This document shows positions 1 through 8,772 of a DNA stretch of 9,561 bases, piece after piece (position 1 is the first letter of the stretch; every line of letters begins with the position of its first letter). The position numbers were made by a program, and so were the translations under genes. The stretch comes from Flavobacterium psychrophilum. GTDB lineage: Bacteria > Bacteroidota > Bacteroidia > Flavobacteriales > Flavobacteriaceae. Where the stretch lies: NCBI GenBank assembly GCA_945905915.1, contig CAMDQL010000067.1:1-9561 (forward strand), in the 5' to 3' direction. The notes beneath the pieces are model-generated. The model was not told where the DNA came from. It worked only from the letters and a program-made list of their open reading frames with translations, and searched no databases.

Positions 1-332
<332 letters not shown>

Positions 333-345
333 TTAAGTTCGGATA

Positions 346-353
346 CAAAAGTA
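346..353 (-). promoter_or_regulatory. Predicted -7 promoter element for lpdA
   Basis: On the minus strand this reads TACTTTTG, an exact match to the Bacteroidota -7 consensus TAnnTTTG. It lies 40 bp upstream of the lpdA start codon. I see no TTG at the expected -33 distance, so this rests on the -7 match and its position only. Confidence 0.5.
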
Positions 354-405
354 ACGCTTTTTGAATTAAATAGTTATAGATAAATTGGTAAATTATTATA
401 GTTTT

Positions 406-858
406 TTATAAAACAAAGGCAGTAGTATTTTTTACTTCACCTATCATAAACGAACTGTGCGTACTACCTATGTGTTGCAATCCTGTAAGTTTAGTTACCA
501 TAAATTCGCGATATTCTTCCATGTCTTTAACACTTACCTTCAATATATAATCATAATCACCACTCACATGAAAACACTCTGAAACTTCATCTAATCGAAC
601 CACCTCATTCTCAAAAGTATGTATAACATCTTTTGTGTGCTGAATTAACTTTATATGACAAAAAACCACAAAAGCCTTTTCAATTTTATTTCTATTCAAA
701 AGGGCAACATAATTCCGAATAATTCCTTCACGTTCCAATTTTTTTATTCGTTCATAAACCGCTGTCACCGAAAGATTTAAAATCAAAGATAATTCTTTCG
801 TCGTTTTTTTGGTGTCTTCTTGAAGTAATCCTAAAAGTTTTTTGTCAATTGCGTCCAT
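406..858 (-). CDS. Lrp/AsnC-family transcriptional regulator
   Basis: This is a 150-residue protein, the usual length for the Lrp/AsnC family. An N-terminal winged helix-turn-helix covers about residues 4-50, with the recognition region around NLSVTAVYERIKKLEREG, followed by a C-terminal RAM ligand-binding domain at about residues 64-137. The RAM domain carries the family motif HVSGDYDYILKV at 97-108. Members bind DNA as dimers or octamers and respond to amino acids. The start is the ATG at 858-856. The gene is divergent from a Cys/Met-metabolism PLP enzyme with 178 bp between the two start codons. This mirrors the Pseudomonas putida mdeR-mdeA pair, where the Lrp-type MdeR activates the methionine gamma-lyase gene. 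By that parallel it probably controls the neighbour and itself; a palindrome at 914-928 is a candidate binding site. The effector cannot be told from the sequence. Confidence 0.93.
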   Translation of the reverse strand: MDAIDKKLLGLLQEDTKKTTKELSLILNLSVTAVYERIKKLEREGIIRNYVALLNRNKIEKAFVVFCHIKLIQHTKDVIHTFENEVVRLDEVSECFHVSGDYDYILKVSVKDMEEYREFMVTKLTGLQHIGSTHSSFMIGEVKNTTAFVL

Positions 859-913
859 AGGGAAAAATTTTAGATTAAAAATTATTGTTTTTGGGTTAAA
901 TATTGGGATATTA

Positions 914-928
914 TAGTTTTATAAACTA
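914..928. promoter_or_regulatory. Candidate Lrp/AsnC operator palindrome
   Basis: The 15-bp sequence TAGTTTTATAAACTA has perfect 6-bp arms (TAGTTT / AAACTA) around TAT. Its ends (TAG...CTA) and its 15-bp length match the E. coli Lrp consensus frame YAGnnnnnnnnnCTR. It directly abuts the regulator's predicted -7 element, so it would cover that gene's transcription start, as expected for autorepression. It lies 109 bp upstream of the PLP enzyme start, a plausible activator distance. Binding is inferred. Confidence 0.5.
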
Positions 929-936
929 CAAAATTA
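929..936 (-). promoter_or_regulatory. Predicted -7 promoter element for the Lrp-family gene
   Basis: On the minus strand this reads TAATTTTG, an exact TAnnTTTG match, 71 bp upstream of the regulator's start codon. No clear -33 TTG is seen. The adjoining palindrome at 914-928 would place a repressor over the start of transcription. Confidence 0.5.
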
Positions 937-1036
937 AAAATTTAATGAATAAAAAACTAATTTTAATGAAATCTATTGAAAATATAATTATGTTTTTAGA
1001 AATTTGAAATTTATTCAAAAACTAAACCTCAAAGTT

Positions 1037-2239
1037 ATGGAAAAATTCAATCCCGCGGACAGAATTCAAGATTTACAATATTTTGGCGAATTTGGCGGCG
1101 TAAACCCTTCAATATCTGATAGTTCTACTTATACTTTTCTTTCAGCCAAAACAATGTTTGACACTTTTGAAGGAAATGCAGAGGGTTGTTATTTGTATTC
1201 TAGACATTCATCGCCGAGTAATTTATACTTAGACAAAGCATTAGCAGCAATGGAAGGCACCGAATCTGCAAATGTAGCTGCCTCAGGAATGGGCGCCATT
1301 ACGCCTACTTTATTACAATTATGTGGCAATGGTGATCATATTGTTTCAAGTCGCACCATTTATGGCGGAACGTATGCGTTTTTGAAGAATTTTGTTCCAA
1401 GAATGGGCATCAAAACTACATTTGTTGACATTACAAAATTAGACCTTGTAGAAGCTGCAATTACACCCAATACAAAAGTATTATATTGTGAAACCGTAAG
1501 TAATCCGTTGTTAGAAGTTGCTGATATTGCTTCTTTGGCAAAGATTGCTAAAAAACATCATTTAAAATTAGTGGTTGACAATACCTTTTCACCTTTATCA
1601 GTGGCGCCTGCAAAATTAGGTGCTGATATTGTGATTCATTCGTTAACTAAATACATCAACGGAAGTAGTGATACTGTGGGAGGTGTGGTTTGTGCGTCAC
1701 AAGACTTCATCAACAGTTTAAAAAATGTAAATGATGGAGCAAGTATGTTATTAGGTCCAACGATGGATAGTTTACGTTCGGCTTCGGTAATGAAAAACAT
1801 GAGAACATTGCATATTAGAATAAAACAACACAGCTATAACGCAATGTATTTAGCTAACAAATTTGAAGCAGACGGCATAAAAACAGTGTATCCAGGATTA
1901 GCGAGTCACCCAAGTCATACCATTTATAAATCGATGATTAACCCAGAATATGGTTTTGGCGGCATGATGACTATTGATGTTGGCACTTTAGATAAAGCCA
2001 ATGCCTTGATGGAATTGATGCAAGAACGTAATTTAGGATATTTAGCGGTTAGTTTAGGATTTTATAAAACCTTATTTAGTGCGCCCGGAACATCTACTTC
2101 TTCTGAAATTCCATTAGAAGAACAAGCCGAAATGGGTTTAACCGATGGTTTGATTCGTTTCTCAATTGGACTTGATAATGATATTGAACGCACCTATCAA
2201 ATGATGCGCGAATGCATGAAAGAATTACACATCGTTTAA
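1037..2239 (+). CDS. PLP-dependent Cys/Met-metabolism enzyme, methionine gamma-lyase-like
   Basis: I chose the ATG at 1037 (400 residues). A TTG at 1004 would add 11 residues that do not look like the family N-terminus. Family features are clear: the phosphate-binding pair Y54/R56 in YLYSRHSSPSN, PLP-stacking Y109 in IYGGTYAF, D181 in VVDNTFS, the Schiff-base lysine K205 in HSLTKYINGSSDTVGG, and the carboxylate-binding R374 in RFSIGLDN. This is the fold-type I gamma-family (methionine gamma-lyase, cystathionine gamma-synthase/lyase, O-acetylhomoserine sulfhydrylase). By my alignment, the catalytic Cys116 of P. putida methionine gamma-lyase is Gly111 here, and its Lys240 is Asn, so strict methionine gamma-lyase activity is doubtful. 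The divergent Lrp-type regulator favours a catabolic amino-acid role, for example breakdown of methionine or a related amino acid to a 2-oxo acid and ammonia. The gene ends at a strong terminator and appears monocistronic. The family is sure; the exact substrate is not. Confidence 0.9.
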   Translation: MEKFNPADRIQDLQYFGEFGGVNPSISDSSTYTFLSAKTMFDTFEGNAEGCYLYSRHSSPSNLYLDKALAAMEGTESANVAASGMGAITPTLLQLCGNGDHIVSSRTIYGGTYAFLKNFVPRMGIKTTFVDITKLDLVEAAITPNTKVLYCETVSNPLLEVADIASLAKIAKKHHLKLVVDNTFSPLSVAPAKLGADIVIHSLTKYINGSSDTVGGVVCASQDFINSLKNVNDGASMLLGPTMDSLRSASVMKNMRTLHIRIKQHSYNAMYLANKFEADGIKTVYPGLASHPSHTIYKSMINPEYGFGGMMTIDVGTLDKANALMELMQERNLGYLAVSLGFYKTLFSAPGTSTSSEIPLEEQAEMGLTDGLIRFSIGLDNDIERTYQMMRECMKELHIV

Positions 2240-2252
2240 AACATATCTAACA

Positions 2253-2288
2253 AAAAAAGCCCTCAAGTACTAATTTGAGGGCTTTTTT
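2253..2288. terminator. Bidirectional intrinsic terminator between convergent genes
   Basis: A 14-bp perfect stem pairs 2253-2266 (AAAAAAGCCCTCAA) with 2275-2288 (its complement), around an 8-nt loop. The GC-rich core GCCCTCAA is flanked by A6 on the left and T6 on the right, so each strand has a U-tract after the hairpin. It starts 14 bp after the PLP enzyme stop and ends 4 bp from the stop of the convergent permease gene, so it serves both. Confidence 0.93.
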
Positions 2289-2291
2289 ATT

Positions 2292-4217
2292 TTATTTGTT
2301 TTCCAAATTCAGCTTACTATTTTTTCGGCTAAAACTAAAATAGATAATTAATCCGATGAGTAACCAAATGGTGAAGTAAATCCAATTCCACACACTTAAT
2401 TCGGCCATCATGTATAAACAACTTACCAAACCAAGCAACGGAATTAAGGATAAATTTTGTCGCCAAGACCATACGGCAAAAAACACTAATGAAATTAAGA
2501 AAATCCACATAGGAATTTTGTGTTTGAAAAGGGCAAAACCACTTTCATATTTTAAGCTATCATCGATTGGCATTGCATCAATAACATTTTTATACCTTGC
2601 TTCATCTTGCGATATTGCACTCAACACTTCTTCTAAATCGGCGTTAGTATCTTTTACAAAACCTTTCTCTTGCAAGTAAGCTACAACTGCTTTTGTTTGT
2701 GATTCTTCAAGTGAAGTTACTATCGTGCTGGCTTCATTAATTTGTTTTTCATTGGTAATAAAGTCCATTGTAGCCGACTTATTTACTGATAAAGCAATCG
2801 AAACTCCAATTACTAAAAGCAATGGAAAAACATATTTTGAATTTAGATAAGGCGTTTTGAATTTTCCACGAGGAATATCGGTTTTATTTTGCAATACCAA
2901 AACTCCTGCACATACTAATACAAAGGCAAATAAGGTTCCAATACTACATAAATCGGTAACCATAGTTAAATTTAGAAACAAAGCTGGAACTGCCACTACA
3001 AAACCAGTTACAATAGTTGCAAAAGAAGGTGTTTTATATTTTGGATGCACTTTTGAAAAACGTTTAGGCAATAAACCATCACGGCTCATGCTCATCCAAA
3101 TACGTGGTTGTCCCATTTGAAACACCAATAATACACTTGCCATAGCAACCACAGCACTCACTGCAATGATTCCCGACATCCATTTTAAATCGAGTTTTTC
3201 AAATACAAATGCTAATGGATCGCCCACATTTAAATCGGCATAATTGACCATACCTGTAAGTACTAAAGCTATAACCACATATAGAATCGTACAAATTATA
3301 AGTGCCCACATCATTCCTTTGGGCAAATCGCGCTGTGGGTCTTTACATTCTTCAGCAGTAGTAGATATAGCGTCAAAACCTATATACGCAAAGAAAACCG
3401 CCGACACTCCTTTTAATATTCCACCTACTCCATTTGGTGCAAACGGATCCCAATTGGCCGTATCTACATAAAATATTCCTACAGCGATAACTAACAAAAT
3501 GATACACAATTTAACCACGACCATTAAGTTACTGGCGTTTCTTGATTCTTTCATGCCGCGATATACTAACCAGGTAATGATTACAATGATCAATAAAGCT
3601 GGTAAATCAGCCACCAAATGAAAACCACCAATTGTAGGCGAAGTTGTCCAAGCCGTATAAGCCGATTGTAACGATTCGGATAAATTTTCAAACGATTTGC
3701 CTCCATTCATTAAAGCCGTAGCTTCTTCAAAACCTTTAGATGCTGTTAAATAATCCATTTGAATCCATTGGGGCAAATGCAAGCCGCCACTTTCGAGTAA
3801 GCCCGTAAAGTAATCGCTCCACGAAATGGCAACGGTTATATTTCCAATGGCATATTCCATAATTAAAGCCCAGCCAATTATCCAAGCAATGATTTCACCA
3901 AAAGCGACATACGAATAGGTATACGCACTACCTGAAACCGGCACCATAGAAGCAAATTCGGCATAAGCAAAAGCAGCAAAACTACACGCAATAGCAGTAA
4001 AGATGAATAAGAAAATAACCGCAGGACCACCATCAGCACTCGCTTTTCCAATCGTACTAAAAATTCCAGCACCAATAATTGCCGCAATACCAAAAGCAGT
4101 TAAATCTCTAGCCGTCAAATGTTTTCCAAGCGAATGATGTCCATCGGCTTCATTTTTAGCTACTTGTTTTAAAATATCTTCAACTGTTTTTCTTCTGAAT
4201 AAATTTGAAAAATTCAT
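2292..4217 (-). CDS. APC-superfamily amino acid permease, CAT-type, 14 predicted helices
   Basis: The 641-residue membrane protein starts at the ATG at 4217-4215. It carries the APC helix-1 substrate-binding signature IIGAGIF (47-53), the conserved TM2-TM3 region around EFASMVPVSGSAYTYSYVAFGE, and the TM6 segment FFAYIGFDAISTTAEECKDPQRDLP (275-299). These are typical of the cationic amino acid transporter (CAT) branch, including bacterial YfnA/BcaP-like proteins. By eye I place helices near 38-56, 66-90, 107-139, 203-219, 232-251, 267-285, 303-324, 347-370, 400-417, 423-443, 462-478, 568-583, 590-606 and 609-628. The count of 14 fits the CAT branch. Two long hydrophilic stretches, about 141-202 and 479-567, follow helices 3 and 11, so with a cytoplasmic N-terminus both would face the periplasm. 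It probably imports amino acids across the inner membrane by proton symport. Substrate is not determinable; earlier genes hint at amino-acid catabolism. It has a good own promoter. Confidence 0.92.
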   Translation of the reverse strand: MNFSNLFRRKTVEDILKQVAKNEADGHHSLGKHLTARDLTAFGIAAIIGAGIFSTIGKASADGGPAVIFLFIFTAIACSFAAFAYAEFASMVPVSGSAYTYSYVAFGEIIAWIIGWALIMEYAIGNITVAISWSDYFTGLLESGGLHLPQWIQMDYLTASKGFEEATALMNGGKSFENLSESLQSAYTAWTTSPTIGGFHLVADLPALLIIVIITWLVYRGMKESRNASNLMVVVKLCIILLVIAVGIFYVDTANWDPFAPNGVGGILKGVSAVFFAYIGFDAISTTAEECKDPQRDLPKGMMWALIICTILYVVIALVLTGMVNYADLNVGDPLAFVFEKLDLKWMSGIIAVSAVVAMASVLLVFQMGQPRIWMSMSRDGLLPKRFSKVHPKYKTPSFATIVTGFVVAVPALFLNLTMVTDLCSIGTLFAFVLVCAGVLVLQNKTDIPRGKFKTPYLNSKYVFPLLLVIGVSIALSVNKSATMDFITNEKQINEASTIVTSLEESQTKAVVAYLQEKGFVKDTNADLEEVLSAISQDEARYKNVIDAMPIDDSLKYESGFALFKHKIPMWIFLISLVFFAVWSWRQNLSLIPLLGLVSCLYMMAELSVWNWIYFTIWLLIGLIIYFSFSRKNSKLNLENK

Positions 4218-4254
4218 ATTTAATTGGGTATTAGTGTGAAAAATTTATGAAAAA

Positions 4255-4284
4255 CAAATATAGGATTTTATTAATTAGTACAAA
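4255..4284 (-). promoter_or_regulatory. Predicted promoter of the permease gene (-33 and -7 elements)
   Basis: On the minus strand TTTG (4284-4281) is followed by 18 bp and then TATATTTG (4262-4255), an exact TAnnTTTG. Both the sequence and the spacing fit the Flavobacterium/Bacteroides sigma-ABfr promoter pattern. The expected transcript start is near 4249, giving a leader of about 30 nt. It is the best complete promoter in the window. Confidence 0.7.
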
Positions 4285-4346
4285 GAAAAATTGCATTCCT
4301 GTTCTATAAACAAAATCTATATTCAAATAAAAATTAACCATGACTT

Positions 4347-4356
4347 AACTATAGTT
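4347..4356. promoter_or_regulatory. Perfect 10-bp palindrome at the katG promoter
   Basis: AACTATAGTT is a perfect palindrome lying over the candidate -33 element of katG (its last two bases are the TT of the TTG). A regulator of oxidative stress could bind here, but a palindrome this short and AT-rich may be chance. The four-part ATAG/CTAT array of an E. coli-type OxyR site is not present. Confidence 0.3.
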
Positions 4357-4380
4357 GTGGTTTTTTTATTCGTATTTTTG
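4355..4380 (+). promoter_or_regulatory. Predicted katG promoter
   Basis: TATTTTTG at 4373-4380 matches TAnnTTTG exactly and lies 49 bp before the katG ATG. A TTG at 4355-4357 is 15 bp upstream, shorter than the usual 17-23 bp spacing. The -7 element is fairly convincing; the -33 is weak, which would suit a promoter needing an activator. Confidence 0.5.
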
Positions 4381-4384
4381 ATAA

Positions 4385-6616
<2,232 letters not shown>

Positions 6617-6635
6617 TACTTCACTAATTTATTTT

Positions 6636-6673
6636 AATAATACCATCAATTTTTTGATGGTATTATTTTTTTT
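6636..6673 (+). terminator. Intrinsic terminator of katG
   Basis: A perfect 14-bp stem pairs 6636-6649 (AATAATACCATCAA) with 6654-6667, around a TTTT loop, and is followed by a T-run through 6673. It begins 19 bp after the katG stop codon. Confidence 0.9.
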
Positions 6674-6774
6674 ACTCTTTCCCTAAAATCATTTTGCGTT
6701 AATACCAATTATAATTTAACTCAAATTCAAAAAATAATACCAAATGGACATATAAAATAGTCTAAAGATGCGAA

Positions 6775-6862
6775 GTTATTTTTTAGAAAAAATTTTCAGA
6801 AAAAATCTTTGCATAGCTGGGCTACGGAACTATTTTTTTTGAAAATTTTAGCAAAAAAGAAC
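6775..6862. repeat. Long AT-rich inverted repeat (hairpin) in intergenic region
   Basis: The core arms are AAAATTTTCAGAAAAAAT (6789-6806) and its near-complement at 6832-6849, pairing at 17 of 18 positions. The 25-nt interior contains a smaller dyad, CATAGC/GCTACG. Imperfect pairing continues outward from 6775 to 6862 (GTTATTTTTT against the complement of AAAAAAGAAC). The structure lies just before the REP-like repeats and well past the katG terminator, so it is not needed for termination. It may be a small non-coding mobile or dispersed element; its borders are not clear and I see no flanking target duplication. Confidence 0.6.
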
Positions 6863-6864
6863 CA

Positions 6865-6977
6865 CGATAGCGCGGATTTATAATTTGTGCGCACAAAGAG
6901 TATAAAAAAACATGCAGGCGCAAAAAATAATACAGCTTTAGAAAATGATTAAGTTGTTATTTTATAAGTTTGATACT
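6865..6977 (+). repeat. REP-like palindromic repeat, copy A (direct, partly decayed)
   Basis: The first 36 bases (6865-6900, starting CGATAGCGCGGATTTA and ending CACAAAGAG) match copy B at 33 of 36 positions. The following AT-rich tail also aligns with copy B's tail, apart from about 17 extra bases near 6929-6945. The unit-to-unit period is 113 bp. Copy A has lost the internal stem seen in B and C through its substitutions, but contains a perfect 14-bp palindrome, TTTGTGCGCACAAA, at 6884-6897. Confidence 0.8.
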
Positions 6978-7069
6978 CGATAGCGCGGATTTAAAATCCG
7001 TGCGCACAAAGAGCATAAAAAACATGCAGATGTAAAAAATGATAAAGTTGTAATTTTATAAATTTGATT
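6978..7069 (+). repeat. REP-like palindromic repeat, copy B (direct)
   Basis: The head (6978-7013) repeats that of copy A. Inside it GCGCGGATTT (6983-6992) and AAATCCGTGC (6994-7003) form a 10-bp hairpin with one G-T pair and a single-base centre. The tail, from about 7014 to 7069, aligns with the tail of copy A (both contain CATGCAG followed by an AAAATGAT-like, AAGTTGT and TTTTATAA series). The GC-rich head contrasts sharply with the AT-rich surroundings. Confidence 0.8.
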
Positions 7070-7080
7070 TCATTTTAATT

Positions 7081-7109
7081 GCGGGCACGGATTTTAAATC
7101 CGCGCTATC
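7081..7109 (-). repeat. REP-like palindromic repeat, copy C (inverted, head only)
   Basis: The reverse complement of these 29 bases matches 6979-7007 of copy B at 27 of 29 positions. It forms its own hairpin, GCACGGATTT (7085-7094) against AAATCCGCGC (7096-7105), and could instead pair with copy B across a 73-nt loop. It lies 20 bp beyond the stop codon of the arsenite exporter gene. It lacks a following U-tract on the minus strand, so it is not a classical terminator, though it could stabilise the 3' end of the ars transcript. Confidence 0.8.
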
Positions 7110-7129
7110 TACTTCAAAAAATTGAGCGT

Positions 7130-8161
7130 TTATTTATAATATTTATTTTTTAACCAAAACGCTACATTAACTAAAATTATCAAAGCCGGTACTTCTACTA
7201 ATGGACCTATGACACCTGCAAAAGCTTGTCCGCTATTGATGCCAAAAACACCTATCGAAACCGCAATGGCCAATTCAAAATTATTCCCCGAGGCCGTAAA
7301 CGACAAAGCCACTGCATCTTTATAATTGGCGCCAATTTTATTCGCTACAAAAAACATCAAGAAAAACATGATAGCAAAAAAAATGATTAATGGTAAGGCG
7401 ATTTTCAATACATCGAGTGGTAAATCTACAATCATCTCCCCTTTCAAACTGAACATCACCACAATGGTGAACAACAAAGCAATCAAGGTGATGGGTGACA
7501 CAAACGGAATGAATTGTTGGTTGAAGAATTTATCACCCAAATACTTTTTAATCATATACCGACTCACAACCGCCAATGCAAATGGAATTCCGAGATAAAT
7601 GCCAACTGTTGTTGCGATTTCGGCAATGGTAATATTCAATTCCAACCCTTTTATTCCGAATAAAGGTAACATAATTTCCAAATAAAAATAGGCATACAAA
7701 CTGAAGAAAAATACTTGTAACAAACTATTTATTCCGATTAAACCAGCAGTTAATTCCCGGTTTCCTTCGGCGAGTTCGTTCCAAACAATAACCATAGCGA
7801 TGCAAGGCGCTAGACCGATGATGATTAAACCCGTCATGTATTCAGGTTCGTCTCTTAAAAAGAACGTCGCCAATAAAAACATCAAAAACGGGCCAATAAT
7901 CCAAGTGATGAAAAACGAAGCCGATAACAACTTGGGCTTTTCAAACATTTGAGGCACTTTTGAAAAATCAATTTTGGTCAACGGCGGATACATCATTAAA
8001 ATCAAGCCAATAGCCAACGGAATATTTGTAGTTCCCGAAGAAAAAGAATTGATAAATTCGGCTGAATTGGGAATAAAATACCCTATTCCAACTCCTATCA
8101 ACATCGCTAAGAAAATCCAAAGCGTTAAAAATCGGTCTAAAAATCCTAATCGTTTTTTCAT
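7130..8161 (-). CDS. acr3: Arsenite efflux permease, Acr3 family
   Basis: This 343-residue hydrophobic protein fits the usual Acr3 length and ten-helix pattern. Two residues essential in characterised Acr3 proteins are present: the helix-4 cysteine C120 in GLAPCIAMVIVWNELAEGN and the helix-9 glutamate E323 in GPLVEVPALI. The motif LMMYPPLTKIDF (55-66) is also typical. The protein exports arsenite [As(OH)3 or its anion] across the inner membrane, driven by the proton motive force. The ATG at 8161-8159 lies only 2 bp after the stop codon of the arsenate reductase gene, so the two are surely co-transcribed and probably translationally coupled. It belongs to the bile acid/arsenite/riboflavin transporter superfamily and is unrelated to ArsB pumps. 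It is the last gene of the arsR-arsC-acr3 operon and its 3' end faces the repeat cluster. Confidence 0.95.
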   Translation of the reverse strand: MKKRLGFLDRFLTLWIFLAMLIGVGIGYFIPNSAEFINSFSSGTTNIPLAIGLILMMYPPLTKIDFSKVPQMFEKPKLLSASFFITWIIGPFLMFLLATFFLRDEPEYMTGLIIIGLAPCIAMVIVWNELAEGNRELTAGLIGINSLLQVFFFSLYAYFYLEIMLPLFGIKGLELNITIAEIATTVGIYLGIPFALAVVSRYMIKKYLGDKFFNQQFIPFVSPITLIALLFTIVVMFSLKGEMIVDLPLDVLKIALPLIIFFAIMFFLMFFVANKIGANYKDAVALSFTASGNNFELAIAVSIGVFGINSGQAFAGVIGPLVEVPALIILVNVAFWLKNKYYK

Positions 8162-8163
8162 AT

Positions 8164-8772
8164 TTATTTAATTTTGGAAAATACATAATGCATTTCGGAA
8201 GCAATTTGCAAACTGCGTTCGGCATATTTTTCGTTCATTACTTCAGTACCATCAAAAGCTTTTGGGTCGTCGTATTTAATGGGAAAACGCGCTTCCGCAC
8301 CAAAAACCATCGGACAACCTTCGTCGGCATTACTACACGTCATGATGGCTGCAAAATTACTTTTAGGATTAAAATCGTTGAAATACGTTTTAGAAAAACC
8401 AATAATCGGATGTTCGTTACCATCAAATTTCACGGCATAAACCGGATTTTGTTCTTGACTTACTTTTTCAATTTGAAAACCTTGATGGGTTAAGGTTTCG
8501 GCTACTTTTGGAAACAGGGCTGTCGCTTCCGTTCCACCAGAATAGCAAAAAACATTTTTAATTCCGAAATGAAACGCCATTGCTTGTGCCCAAATTTGCG
8601 ACAAATGACTTCTCCTGGAATTGTGCGTACAAATGAAGTTCAATCGAATTTCTTCGTTAGCATCGACTTTATTTTGAATGTAATCCACTAAAGGCGATAA
8701 GATTGCTTTACGTTCATTTGGAACGGAAATCTTTTTAATGGTTTCGATGGTTTTTGATAAATTATCAAACAT
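8164..8772 (-). CDS. arsC: Arsenate reductase, thioredoxin-coupled (low-Mr phosphatase fold)
   Basis: I chose the ATG at 8772-8770 (202 residues); a GTG at 8799 would add nine residues with no family support. The P-loop is FICTHNSRRS, a Cx5R motif with nucleophile C48 and R54. Downstream MTCSNADEGCP supplies C146 and C153, seven residues apart, like C82 and C89 of S. aureus plasmid pI258 ArsC (CSxADxxCP). With YDDP (167-170) as the acid-loop candidate, this gives the full three-cysteine relay of thioredoxin-linked arsenate reductases. The enzyme converts arsenate to arsenite in the cytoplasm. Compared with the classical 131-residue enzyme it has about 40 extra N-terminal residues, a longer middle (about 95-130, with NPVYAVKFDGNEHPIIGFSK), and His in place of the usual Gly after CT. 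Annotation pipelines may call it a protein-tyrosine-phosphatase; the operon and cysteines favour arsenate. It lies between arsR and acr3. Confidence 0.9.
   Translation of the reverse strand: MFDNLSKTIETIKKISVPNERKAILSPLVDYIQNKVDANEEIRLNFICTHNSRRSHLSQIWAQAMAFHFGIKNVFCYSGGTEATALFPKVAETLTHQGFQIEKVSQEQNPVYAVKFDGNEHPIIGFSKTYFNDFNPKSNFAAIMTCSNADEGCPMVFGAEARFPIKYDDPKAFDGTEVMNEKYAERSLQIASEMHYVFSKIK

Larger units (their letters stand above)
6617..7129. other. Gene-free interval between katG and the ars operon
   Basis: These 513 bp contain no plausible coding region; all frames are broken by frequent stops. In order they hold the katG terminator, an AT-rich stretch with two short TAATACCAA-type direct repeats (near 6699 and 6736), the long hairpin at 6775-6862, and the three REP-like units at 6865-7109. 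No tRNA or CRISPR structure is seen. No separate terminator with a U-tract is visible for the ars operon. Confidence 0.7.

Noticed and set aside
401..414. Inverted repeat GTTTT/AAAAC at the end of the Lrp-family gene as a terminator
   Set aside because: The stem is only 5 bp of mostly A-T pairs, overlaps the stop codon and lacks a U-tract.
1004..1036. TTG start adding 11 residues to the PLP enzyme
   Set aside because: The ATG at 1037 gives the family-typical N-terminus MEKFNPADRI; the extension has no family resemblance.
2410..3471. Plus-strand open frames opposite the permease gene
   Set aside because: They are shadows of the permease coding sequence without recognisable domains.
4341..4380. 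E. coli-type OxyR site upstream of katG
   Set aside because: Only one ATAG/CTAT pair is present and it is overlapping; the required four spaced half-sites are absent.
7081..7109. Copy C hairpin as the ars operon terminator
   Set aside because: No run of T follows on the minus strand, and the sequence is a repeat copy; a role in transcript stability remains possible.
6865..7109. CRISPR array
   Set aside because: There are only three units, one is inverted, the similarity continues into the tails, and no cas genes are present.
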